In this document: positions 1 through 6,101 of the stretch, one piece after another
Numbering within the stretch: the first letter of the stretch is position 1
How the letters are laid out: each line of letters opens with the position of its first letter
From: Lachnospiraceae bacterium
Lineage (GTDB): Bacteria > Bacillota_A > Clostridia > Lachnospirales > Lachnospiraceae
Assembly: GCA_017960415.1 (NCBI GenBank)
Contig: JAGCZE010000212.1
Location: forward strand, 1-6,101
DNA length: 6,101 bases
Direction of reading: 5' to 3'
Position numbers and translations under genes: made by a program
The notes under the pieces: model-generated
Told to the model about the DNA's origin: nothing
Databases searched by the model: none
What the model saw: only the letters and a program-made list of their open reading frames with translations

Positions 1-686
1 GCCTCGGCCGCTGTAAAGCGTCTTGCGGCAACATTGTATATCGGTTGATAATAAACTTCCACACGGCCTTCATCGAGAGCCGAGCGGATCATTTCCTTGA
101 CCTCGGAGTACCTGCGCACTTCCTCCACCGTTGACCTGTTGGCTATGATACAGTCCCTGTCGTCTGAAGCGGACTCTAGATAATGATGGAACTGGAAATA
201 CTCATCGGCGGAATTCAGCAGCCTGCTGTTCGGCATCAGAACGTACTTCAGCTCCACCGGTATTCCGACTATCTTATTGCAGTTCTGGGCCAGCTGGTCG
301 TAGTCTTCGTTCATCTGCTCGGGACTCTTGTATACAATAACAAATTCATTATCGGACTGTCTGAATACATATGCATCCCTGCGCTTATTCAGAAAATTCG
401 AAATACGCAGCATAACGGTCTTTTCGGTGTCCATGTCAATATTATGAGTCCTGAACTCTACCTTTATATGCATCGACGAAAAGTTGATAAAGCGGGCGTA
501 TCTGTCTCGCAGATAAGAGATCAGGGCATTGGCCGTATACTGGCCTGTCATTCTGTCAATGCCTTCATGTGGATTCTCAAGTTCCGCATAGATAAGGAGC
601 ATTCCGAATGCTGCGGCGAATCCCACCAGCAGAAGCTGCGGGAAAAAGAACTGTATTCCTGCGGCAACGAGCCACGAGCCTGCCAT
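1..686 (-). pseudogene. C-terminal reading frame of a frameshifted c-di-GMP gene: last membrane helices, degenerate GGDEF, start of EAL (partial)
   Basis: This frame is open from about 686 to the left edge and carries on the gene whose 5' part lies at 548-1210. It opens with the rest of membrane helix 6 (SWLVAAGIQFFF) and helix 7 (LLLVGFAAAFGMLLIY). A GGDEF-type fold follows, beginning IDRMTGQYTANAL. Where active diguanylate cyclases have GGDEF, this protein has SDNEF (342-356, within RQSDNEF), so cyclase activity and GTP turnover are unlikely. The last visible stretch, VYYQPIYN...AAEA, is the N-terminal signature of an EAL c-di-GMP phosphodiesterase; the window ends inside the EAL triplet itself. 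The catalytic metal ligands further on cannot be seen. An in-frame ATG lies at 684-686 but has no Shine-Dalgarno sequence, so independent translation is doubtful. Family assignment is firm. Whether the EAL domain is active, and whether the break is real or an assembly error, is open. Confidence 0.85.
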
Positions 687-1210
687 AAGAGCATTGCGCG
701 CCTGCGGCGTTTCGAGGAATGATTCATGCCAAGAAAAGCCATTACGATCGTAGAAGCGATCAGCACAAAAACAGCCACATAAGTTGCGATGGTTGACGGC
801 CCGTAAGAATATACGACCTGACCTTCCATTTTGAAGCTGATCGGTAATATGGCAACAAGCAGGCAGCCTGCAAAACACCAGACAGTATAAAAGATTTTCA
901 GTTTTTTGTGGGAATCGACTGCAAAGAACTCGCCCGCCGCATACAGAAAGCCCTGAAAACTCTGTATCACAAGCGAGATAACATACATCTTGCAAATGAT
1001 CTTGGCAAGAATATCGGGAAATGAATGATATGTTGCTCCGTAAATACCGACAATCGATAAAATATCGAGAGAAATGCAGATTATGCATGAAATCAGCGCC
1101 CGGAAAAAGAGTCTTCTGCTTGTGATATCAAGATTCTTCTCCCGAACGTACAGCAATAACAGGATAACAAGCATTGCAAGTCCACAGCATTGAAGCTCGA
1201 TATTCAACAT
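548..1210 (-). pseudogene. N-terminal reading frame of the same frameshifted gene: multi-helix membrane sensor
   Basis: This is the 5' part of the GGDEF/EAL gene. It encodes five hydrophobic helices (for example LAMLVILLLLYV, ALISCIICISLDILSIVGIY and TYVAVFVLIASTIVMAFLGM), then a basic turn SSKRRRRAM and the first half of helix 6. After LLWQ (about 680) the frame becomes a charged, Trp/Ser-rich, non-membrane sequence and stops at 548. The sense continues in the neighbouring frame as SWLVAAGIQFFFPQ. One added base near 678-682 would join the halves into seven helices, a common sensor layout in clostridial GGDEF/EAL proteins. I chose ATG 1210 over the upstream TTG at 1234: it leads straight into the first helix and has a weak GGA 8 bases upstream, while the TTG has no ribosome binding site and abuts a hairpin. 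The ligand sensed by the membrane part is unknown. Confidence 0.8.
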
Positions 1211-1236
1211 GTCAAAAGTCCGTCCGATCCGCAAAA

Positions 1237-1258
1237 GAACGGTTTTTTCAGACCGTTC
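1237..1258 (-). promoter_or_regulatory. Leader hairpin upstream of the GGDEF/EAL gene
   Basis: The arms GAACGGT and ACCGTTC pair perfectly (7 bp) around an 8-base A-rich loop. On the minus strand the hairpin is followed by TTTTG. It lies between the duplicated promoter and the ATG at 1210, so it would sit in the 5' leader. It could be a weak intrinsic attenuator or a 5' stabilising stem. The stem and the T run are both short, so strong termination is not expected. No known riboswitch fold is recognisable here. Confidence 0.4.
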
Positions 1259-1280
1259 CCCACATCCAATAATATATGTT

Positions 1281-1342
1281 GTATCTTATATGATAAACTA
1301 CATAAAGTATATGTATATCTTATACGAAAAACCGCATAAAGT
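1281..1342 (-). repeat. 34-bp imperfect tandem repeat covering the promoter
   Basis: Bases 1281-1308 match 1315-1342 at 23 of 28 positions with a constant offset of 34 bp. Shared blocks are tatcttata (1282-1290 and 1316-1324) and cataaagt (1301-1308 and 1335-1342). Read on the minus strand, each copy carries ACTTTATG, then a spacer, then TATAAGAT, so the duplication doubles a promoter core. The 175-bp stretch 1211-1385 holds no gene; this repeat and the hairpin at 1237-1258 are the only structures I see in it. Confidence 0.7.
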
Positions 1343-1345
1343 CAA
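1317..1345 (-). promoter_or_regulatory. Main candidate promoter of the GGDEF/EAL gene
   Basis: On the minus strand, TTGACT (1340-1345) is followed after 17 bp by TAAGAT (1317-1322); TATAAG (1319-1324) gives a 15-bp alternative. The start point would fall near 1310, giving a leader of about 100 bases with the hairpin at 1237-1258 inside it. The second, downstream copy of the repeat keeps the -10 (1283-1288) but has TATACT in place of TTGACT (1306-1311), so it should be weaker as a promoter. Confidence 0.55.
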
Positions 1346-1385
1346 CCGCAATGCCACCTGAAGAAGCAAACGATACCACGTCCGC

Positions 1386-2225
1386 TCAGCCATTTTCAGG
1401 TTTTTTTTTCGCTAAATAGTCAAGTCTGGATGAAACTGTAAATCCGTTTTTTTCATACAATGCAACTGCCGCTGTATTGTCAGAACCGACCTGGAGCATG
1501 ATCTTACAGCCCGGAACCCTTCTGCTGCACTCTTTTATCAGCTCGTTCAATAGTTTCCTGCCCAGTCCGCGGCTACGGAGTTTTTCCTCTATTTCAAGGC
1601 CGTAAATAAACGCACTCCCGCCCGAAATACACACATGTGCAACTCCGGCCCTGTCCGGAAGTTTATTCATAATCAGAGAGGCCATAAATCCATCATCCGT
1701 ATCGGAGAAATCTACCTTGTCCCCATTGTTTTCCCGAGATGCGCCGGGCTCCCTCTCCCCTTCCTGCACCGTCTGCTCCTGCAACTCCATGACCAGCTCC
1801 GAGCGAACTGTCTCGAGCCCCAAATGCTCACGAACAGCGTCAGTCGCTGCGCATCCGGGTTCGGCGACGAATACATAATCCGTCATGGAATATTTCTCAA
1901 GCTCTTCCTCTGCCGCTTCAAGCAGTTTCGTAAATATCCCGTTCTGTCTTCTGTGAGGATCCACTATCGCGGTTATCTCGGCCTTATTCTTATCTGTCGG
2001 AAAAATATACAGCTCCCCGGCCAGTCTCTTGCCCTCATAATACAGGAAAAAGCTTCTGAAATGTCTGTCAGGCACAATTCCCGCTTCGATCTCAGCGTGT
2101 GAAAATGTTCCGTCATATTCCCTGCACAGACAGTCAAGTGTCAGAATATCAAACTGTTTTTTGGGCACAAGCCTTGTCAGCGCGTCAATCTTCTCATTTT
2201 TAGCCTTATCCTGCCAGACTATCAT
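1386..2225 (-). CDS. Tandem-GNAT N-acetyltransferase (279 aa)
   Basis: This is a cytoplasmic acyl-CoA-dependent acetyltransferase with two GNAT folds. The N-terminal fold (about residues 25-148) contains AEITAIVDPHRRQNGIFTKLL. Its acetyl-CoA loop RQNGIF departs from R/QxxGxG/A at the last position, and this half may be mainly structural. An acidic, low-complexity linker (about 149-178) follows. The C-terminal fold (about 180-276) has the canonical loop RSRGLG (217-222) and the motif-B segment VGSDNTAAVALYEKNGF (246-262), including the usual Asn and Tyr, so it is the likelier catalytic half. The layout recalls MshD-type double GNATs, but nothing points to mycothiol synthesis and the substrate is unknown. 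The start at 2225 is preceded by AAGGCGGAG with 7-base spacing and lies 16 bp after the kinase stop. The frame stays open upstream to 2393, but that extension lies inside the kinase gene, is Arg/Lys-rich and is not credible protein. It is co-transcribed with the upstream kinase gene. Confidence 0.9.
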   Translation of the reverse strand: MIVWQDKAKNEKIDALTRLVPKKQFDILTLDCLCREYDGTFSHAEIEAGIVPDRHFRSFFLYYEGKRLAGELYIFPTDKNKAEITAIVDPHRRQNGIFTKLLEAAEEELEKYSMTDYVFVAEPGCAATDAVREHLGLETVRSELVMELQEQTVQEGEREPGASRENNGDKVDFSDTDDGFMASLIMNKLPDRAGVAHVCISGGSAFIYGLEIEEKLRSRGLGRKLLNELIKECSRRVPGCKIMLQVGSDNTAAVALYEKNGFTVSSRLDYLAKKKPENG

Positions 2226-2241
2226 ATGCTGTCTCCGCCTT

Positions 2242-4530
2242 TCATTCCGCTTTTTCGTCCTTACTGTTCTCCTGTTTTTCGCCTTCCGCTCCGGTACTAT
2301 CACCCTGACTGTTTTCCTGTATACCGTCTTCCGCTTCAGTACTTTCGTTCTTTTTCGTCTTCTTCCGGATCTTCCCGGCAAGCCCGAAAGCACCGAGGAA
2401 CAGCAGGAACACCGTCACTGCGATCCCGGCAACGAAGAGCGTATCTTTGAATCCGATCCTGAACTCACCGTCGGACTCATCTTCATCGGGCTTCGGAATC
2501 TTTTTTTGGGCGAGGATAAAGGTGCCCAGCGTTTCGGAATCGAAAAAGACCAGATTTCCGTCCCTGGAATATTCGAGTTTGCTCAGATTATTATCTTCGT
2601 CCACAGAATAAATGACCAGGGCATCCTTTCCCTTTTCGAATGCCGAATCCAGCGGGACCGCAATCCTGTAGCCCGATACGGCATTGCCCTTGTCTTCCAT
2701 CACGTATACCGAAGTTCTTATGGCATATTCGGCATCTTCCTGGGCCTTTCTCACATATTCGCGCCCGTATCTGTCCGCCCAGATGTTCTTCAGCTCATTT
2801 TCGATATCAGACCCTACGGTCTTTTCGGCTGATGAGAGAAGATCGGCAAAAAGGCCCGAATCCGGTTCCGAAATGCCGACTCCAAGCTTCGGAGCGCTGT
2901 TTTGGTAGGTTGCGGTCGTAAATACACCTGTCGTTTCATCCACCGCGGTCAGAAGCCCGATCTTCCTGCTCTGGCCCTTCATCCCGTTGCCTACCGCAGA
3001 CAGATCGCAATCCGTACAAGCTACCCAGCTTCCTTCACCGCTCAGCTGCGAATATACCCCCACCGCCCTGCAGGCAATGATCTTCTCGATGTTCGGGATC
3101 GCCTTCTTCACAGCCGACGGCTGGTTGATCCTGTTCATATATGAAGCGCCCGGATAATTGGCAATCGATGCCGCCGCAATCAGCTCCCCGGAGAGTTTTT
3201 CTATTATCCCGTACATATTGGCCGGCTCGTAATATCGTTTGTCGGAAGTTGTCCCGCCCAGCGAAGCAATCTTCGCACAATCCAGCATATAGGTATGGTA
3301 CCGCTCCATCAGTTCATCATTTTGGAAAATGACACGGAATAGCGGAAACTGCGAATACACGCCTTCGGAATACTCCCTGTTGTTATAATCCTGCCAGCTT
3401 CCGTTCATGCTGTACATGATATCCACATCATAATTGGCCGTATTATCGGCCGTAGACGGAAAATATGTACCGTAGCTTAAGTCATAATCCCAGGGGATCA
3501 CCACCAGCCTGCCCTGTGGATCGCAATAAAGGCCGTAGTTGTGCTGAACCGTAAACATGTTATCGGTCTGAACAAGGAAGCTGTGTACGGCAAAATACCG
3601 CAGAACCTCGTCCAGGTCCATCACCTGCCCGAGCAGTTCTATATATTCCGCACTGTTTACATCTATCGCATTACCCTCAAAGTCCAGTCCACTGCTTAAG
3701 TTCCCGAGTTTTCTGATGCTTTCGATGACCATCGGGACATCTTCGCTGACATCCTCATAGGTTTCCTCATCATGCCCCCATAAAAGCCCCGGATCCCGCA
3801 CGATATCGTTATATTCCAGATCCGTTCCCACCGGCTTCGTCAGGAAGCTGCCCAGTTTGTCCTTCGTGGTATCGTAATACTGCTCCAATACTGAATAATC
3901 GAAGGCTTCGACCATAAAATAGACGCCCCAGTACCGGTCATTGATATAGAGTTTCGCCAGCCCGTACTGGGAGACCGGCAGGCGCATCTTGTCGATCAGG
4001 TAATATGCCGTGAATTCCTTGAGCATGCTCCTGTCAAAAAAGAAATTGTTCAGGCTCAGCTTCCTGAGTCCGAAGAAGTTCTGTTTATACCCGAATCCCG
4101 ACTTTTTGACATATTTTCCGAAATTGATCGTAAATGAGTATATGTTGCTGTGATTGTCACTGACTCCGTGAGCCAGCGTATAATCGCCCTTGGTCTTCAG
4201 GCCTGCGTACATCACGGTCTCATCACCGATCTTTACCTTGTCGGCAAGTACCGAAACCTTATCGGCAGCATTTGCGAACAGGTATTTCAGGTTGTCCTCA
4301 TCGATCGTGATCCTGATCTCCTGTATATCATCCTTCAGGAAAAACCTGTTATACAGGCCATTCTCGGCTTCACTCTGCGTTGCAAGGTTCACAACATAGT
4401 CTTTCGGCACTTCGGTTTTAAGCTTTCCACCCTCAGCGCTTGCCCCGCGGCTGCTGCCGCACAGCACCGCTATTGCGGCAATGATCAGTGTCTTAAATAT
4501 GATATTGCAGATTCTTATTTTCTTTTCCAT
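2242..4530 (-). CDS. CotH-family protein kinase, exported and membrane-anchored (762 aa)
   Basis: CotH proteins are atypical kinases, first known for phosphorylating spore-coat proteins; many clostridial relatives are exported. Order of parts: signal peptide (residues 1-32; hydrophobic core, then likely cleavage after GASA); CotH kinase fold, about 65-490; an unrecognised segment, about 500-600; a beta-rich domain, about 605-676, of a type common in Firmicutes surface proteins (YRIAVPLD...DGNLVFFDSETLGTFILA); a membrane helix, about 696-718, with a basic stop-transfer KIRKKTKK; and an acidic cytosolic tail, 729-762. CotH marks include GLKTKGDYTL (110-119), KLSLNN (157-162), YINDRYWGVYFMVEAFD (195-211), TDNMFTVQHNYGLY (322-335) and PWDYDLSYG (346-354). 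D323, D348 and D350 are the likely catalytic or metal-binding acids. ATG 4530 was preferred to ATG 4584, because the latter touches the -10 box and lies upstream of the expected transcript start, whereas 4530 has GGATGG upstream and begins the signal peptide. The substrate is unknown. Confidence 0.9.
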   Translation of the reverse strand: MEKKIRICNIIFKTLIIAAIAVLCGSSRGASAEGGKLKTEVPKDYVVNLATQSEAENGLYNRFFLKDDIQEIRITIDEDNLKYLFANAADKVSVLADKVKIGDETVMYAGLKTKGDYTLAHGVSDNHSNIYSFTINFGKYVKKSGFGYKQNFFGLRKLSLNNFFFDRSMLKEFTAYYLIDKMRLPVSQYGLAKLYINDRYWGVYFMVEAFDYSVLEQYYDTTKDKLGSFLTKPVGTDLEYNDIVRDPGLLWGHDEETYEDVSEDVPMVIESIRKLGNLSSGLDFEGNAIDVNSAEYIELLGQVMDLDEVLRYFAVHSFLVQTDNMFTVQHNYGLYCDPQGRLVVIPWDYDLSYGTYFPSTADNTANYDVDIMYSMNGSWQDYNNREYSEGVYSQFPLFRVIFQNDELMERYHTYMLDCAKIASLGGTTSDKRYYEPANMYGIIEKLSGELIAAASIANYPGASYMNRINQPSAVKKAIPNIEKIIACRAVGVYSQLSGEGSWVACTDCDLSAVGNGMKGQSRKIGLLTAVDETTGVFTTATYQNSAPKLGVGISEPDSGLFADLLSSAEKTVGSDIENELKNIWADRYGREYVRKAQEDAEYAIRTSVYVMEDKGNAVSGYRIAVPLDSAFEKGKDALVIYSVDEDNNLSKLEYSRDGNLVFFDSETLGTFILAQKKIPKPDEDESDGEFRIGFKDTLFVAGIAVTVFLLFLGAFGLAGKIRKKTKKNESTEAEDGIQENSQGDSTGAEGEKQENSKDEKAE
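2254..2343 (-). repeat. Two tandem 45-bp units encoding the kinase's acidic tail
   Basis: Bases 2299-2343 and 2254-2298 match at 34 of 45 positions. They encode STEAEDGIQENSQGD and STGAEGEKQENSKDE (kinase residues 730-744 and 745-759), which share S-T-x-A-E-x-x-x-Q-E-N-S. The unit is in frame, so copy-number change would lengthen or shorten the tail without breaking the gene. The repeat lies beyond the membrane helix and its basic anchor, so it should face the cytoplasm. Confidence 0.75.
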
Positions 4531-4586
4531 TTTCCATCCAAATACAGTATAAATTGCGATAATACAAACATTTGTCCCATTCATAA

Positions 4587-4615
4587 AGTTTACTTTACCC
4601 TGACATAAAAGTCAA
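4587..4615 (-). promoter_or_regulatory. Promoter of the kinase-GNAT operon
   Basis: On the minus strand, TTGACT (4610-4615) is followed after exactly 17 bp by TAAACT (4587-4592). The transcript should start near 4580, giving a leader of about 50 bases to the ATG at 4530. This placement rules against translation from the in-frame ATG at 4584. No separate promoter is apparent before the GNAT gene. Confidence 0.65.
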
Positions 4616-4625
4616 ACATTTGACT
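4610..4625. promoter_or_regulatory. Palindrome joining two divergent -35 boxes
   Basis: AGTCAAA-CA-TTTGACT is an inverted repeat with perfect 7-bp arms and a 2-bp centre. Each arm contains the TTGACT -35 hexamer of one of the two outward promoters; the hexamers are 4 bp apart. It may be a consequence of back-to-back promoters, an operator for a dimeric regulator, or both. Confidence 0.6.
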
Positions 4626-4648
4626 ACTTCCGCGGGTTTTGATACAAT
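4620..4648 (+). promoter_or_regulatory. Promoter of the ABC-F gene
   Basis: TTGACT (4620-4625), a 17-bp spacer and TACAAT (4643-4648) closely match the housekeeping sigma-A consensus. Transcription would begin near 4655, leaving a leader of only about 25 bases that holds the Shine-Dalgarno GGAG (4670-4673). No leader peptide or attenuator fits in that space. Confidence 0.75.
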
Positions 4649-4680
4649 CATCTTTGATCACGAATATTTGGAGAATTAAC

Positions 4681-6101
4681 ATGATTTTAGCCTGTCAGAA
4701 TATATCGAAAGCTTTCGGTACCGATAAGATACTCGAAAATATCAGCTTTCACATCAATGAATACGAAAAATGCGCTATTGTCGGCATAAACGGTGCCGGC
4801 AAATCAACGCTGCTCAAGATCATAGCGGGCGAGATGAGCGCCGATTCCGGTCAGGTTGCGATCTCAAAGGACACGACCCTCGGCTATCTTTCACAGCAGC
4901 AGAATCTCGATCCAGCCAACACGATCTATGACGAGGTATTGTCGGTCAAAGCCGGCGTTATCGCGATGGAGACGAATCTGCGCCGTATCGAAGCCAGGAT
5001 GAAGGATGCTTCGGGTGACGAACTCGAAAGCCTTTATAAACAATATGATCTTCTGAATCATGAATTCGAGGCCCGGAACGGTTATGCGGTAAAGAGCGAA
5101 GTAACCGGTGTCCTGAAAGGTCTCGGTTTCAGCGAAAACGATTTTACGTTTCCCGTTGCAACGCTGTCGGGAGGCCAGAAGACACGCGTATCCCTGTCCA
5201 AGCTGCTGCTTTCAAAACCTGATATCATCATGCTCGACGAGCCTACGAACCACCTTGATATGAGCTCGATCGCATGGCTTGAAGGATACTTAAGTTCTTA
5301 CAAAGGCTCGGTCATCATTGTCGCACACGACAGATATTTTCTCGATAAGATCGTCGATAAAGTCGTCGAGCTGGAAAATACACATGCGGAAACCTTCAGC
5401 GGCAATTACACGGATTATTCGGAGAAAAAGCACCGTGAAAGGGCCGATAAGCTCAAGGCCTATTTAAACCAGCAGCGCGAGATCAAGCATCAGGAGCAGG
5501 TCATTGAGACTCTCCGCTCCTACAACCGCGAAAAATCCATCAAAAGAGCCGAATCAAGGCAGAAGATGCTGGACAAGATAGAGCGCATTGACAAGCCTGT
5601 AGAGCTCAACGACCGCATGAACATCATCCTTGAGCCGAATATCCTGAGCGGCAACGATGTCCTTACGGTCAGGGATCTGTCCAAATCCTTTGGTGATCTG
5701 AAGCTGTTCGACAATATCAGTTTTGAGATCAAGCGCGGTGACAGAGTCGCCATTATCGGCGATAACGGCACCGGAAAAACAACGATCCTGAAGATACTGA
5801 ACAACCTGCTCCCTGCCGATTCCGGTGATTTTAAGCTCGGTGCAAAGGTATATCCGGGTTATTACGATCAGGAACACCATGTTCTGACCGATTCGAACAC
5901 GATATTTGACGAGATACAGAATACTTATCCCGATGCGGACAATACCAAGGTCAGGAATCTGCTTGCGGCTTTCCTTTTTACCGGAGACGACTGTTTCAAG
6001 CTGATCAAGTCCCTGTCCGGCGGCGAAAAAGCCAGAGTTTCACTTGCGAAGCTCATGATGTCCGATGCCAATTTTCTGATACTCGACGAGCCGACGAACC
6101 A
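4681..6101 (+). CDS. ABC-F family ATPase, YdiF-like (3'-truncated by window edge)
   Basis: ABC-F proteins are soluble ATPases with two nucleotide-binding domains and no membrane part; they bind the ribosomal E site and affect translation, and some protect against antibiotics. Domain 1: Walker A GINGAGKST (35-43), arm insertion about 85-137, signature LSGGQ (162-166), Walker B IIMLDEPTNHLD (182-193) with catalytic Glu187, and switch His216 in VAHDRYFLD. A charged interdomain linker (about 241-306), the P-site tRNA interaction region, follows. Domain 2: Walker A GDNGTGKTT (360-368), signature LSGGE (445-449) and Walker B FLILDEPTN (465-473), where the window ends. All catalytic residues seen are intact, so it should be active. 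The N-terminus and spacing resemble Bacillus YdiF rather than acquired resistance proteins, but that is an impression from memory. The start has GGAG at 7-base spacing. The gene is transcribed away from the kinase operon. Visible length is 473 residues plus two bases of the next codon. Confidence 0.93.
   Translation, partial: MILACQNISKAFGTDKILENISFHINEYEKCAIVGINGAGKSTLLKIIAGEMSADSGQVAISKDTTLGYLSQQQNLDPANTIYDEVLSVKAGVIAMETNLRRIEARMKDASGDELESLYKQYDLLNHEFEARNGYAVKSEVTGVLKGLGFSENDFTFPVATLSGGQKTRVSLSKLLLSKPDIIMLDEPTNHLDMSSIAWLEGYLSSYKGSVIIVAHDRYFLDKIVDKVVELENTHAETFSGNYTDYSEKKHRERADKLKAYLNQQREIKHQEQVIETLRSYNREKSIKRAESRQKMLDKIERIDKPVELNDRMNIILEPNILSGNDVLTVRDLSKSFGDLKLFDNISFEIKRGDRVAIIGDNGTGKTTILKILNNLLPADSGDFKLGAKVYPGYYDQEHHVLTDSNTIFDEIQNTYPDADNTKVRNLLAAFLFTGDDCFKLIKSLSGGEKARVSLAKLMMSDANFLILDEPTN

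Noticed and set aside
183..722. Plus-strand open frame starting at 183
   Set aside because: It lies opposite the GGDEF/EAL gene, whose minus-strand product has clear domain motifs. This one has none.
1211..1385. Possible c-di-GMP riboswitch or transcription terminator between the GNAT and GGDEF/EAL genes
   Set aside because: I see no GEMM-like motif and no GC-rich stem with a long T run after the GNAT stop; only the promoter repeat and a short hairpin are present.
2226..2393. N-terminal extension of the GNAT frame back to 2393
   Set aside because: It lies inside the kinase coding sequence and gives an Arg/Lys-rich low-complexity peptide. A good Shine-Dalgarno sequence and the fold both begin at 2225.
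1635..2832. Two long plus-strand open frames (1635-2102 and 2161-2832) opposite the GNAT and kinase genes
   Set aside because: Their translations have no domain and mirror well-supported minus-strand genes. They are shadows of codon bias.
4459..4470. Lipobox-like Cys24 in the kinase signal peptide
   Set aside because: The residue before Cys is Leu, not Gly, Ala or Ser, and a normal AxA cleavage site follows. A membrane-anchored protein fits better than a lipoprotein.
4531..4584. Upstream ATG (4584) for the kinase gene
   Set aside because: It sits 2 bases from the -10 box and upstream of the expected transcript start. The ATG at 4530 begins a proper signal peptide and has GGATGG before it.
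5520..5880. Minus-strand open frames opposite the ABC-F gene
   Set aside because: They are antisense to the linker and second ATPase domain and have no independent signal.

Overview
The window looks like a piece of chromosome from a Gram-positive anaerobe of the Clostridia, probably a Lachnospiraceae-type organism. The indications are an exported CotH-family kinase, a multi-membrane-helix GGDEF/EAL protein, a YdiF-like ABC-F ATPase, and TTGACT/TAnnnT promoters with 17-bp spacers. This placement is an inference from gene families and style; no ribosomal or marker gene is present.

Layout. Positions 1-1210 (minus strand) hold a cyclic-di-GMP signalling gene: a seven-helix membrane sensor, a degenerate GGDEF domain and the start of an EAL domain that runs off the left edge. 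The gene is broken by a one-base frameshift inside membrane helix 6 (near 675-686), so it reads as two overlapping frames. Positions 1211-1385 are its upstream region, with a 34-bp imperfect tandem duplication covering the promoter and a small hairpin in the leader. Positions 1386-2225 (minus) encode a tandem-GNAT acetyltransferase. Positions 2242-4530 (minus) encode an exported, membrane-anchored CotH-type kinase. The kinase is transcribed first and the GNAT follows 16 bp after it with its own Shine-Dalgarno sequence, so the two form an operon. Positions 4531-4680 hold a divergent promoter pair whose two -35 boxes make up a near-perfect palindrome. Positions 4681-6101 (plus) encode an ABC-F ATPase that runs off the right edge just after its second Walker B motif.

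How the genes relate. The kinase/GNAT operon and the ABC-F gene are read outward from promoters only 4 bp apart at their -35 boxes, so they probably compete for RNA polymerase or share a regulator. The kinase should act outside the membrane and the acetyltransferase inside the cell, so shared transcription does not imply a shared substrate. The c-di-GMP gene has its own promoter. No terminator is visible between it and the GNAT gene, so read-through is possible.

I found no RNA gene, CRISPR array, insertion sequence or phage element, and no obviously new multi-gene system. The points worth following are the frameshift, the duplicated promoter, the palindromic divergent -35 pair, and the duplicated acidic tail of the kinase.
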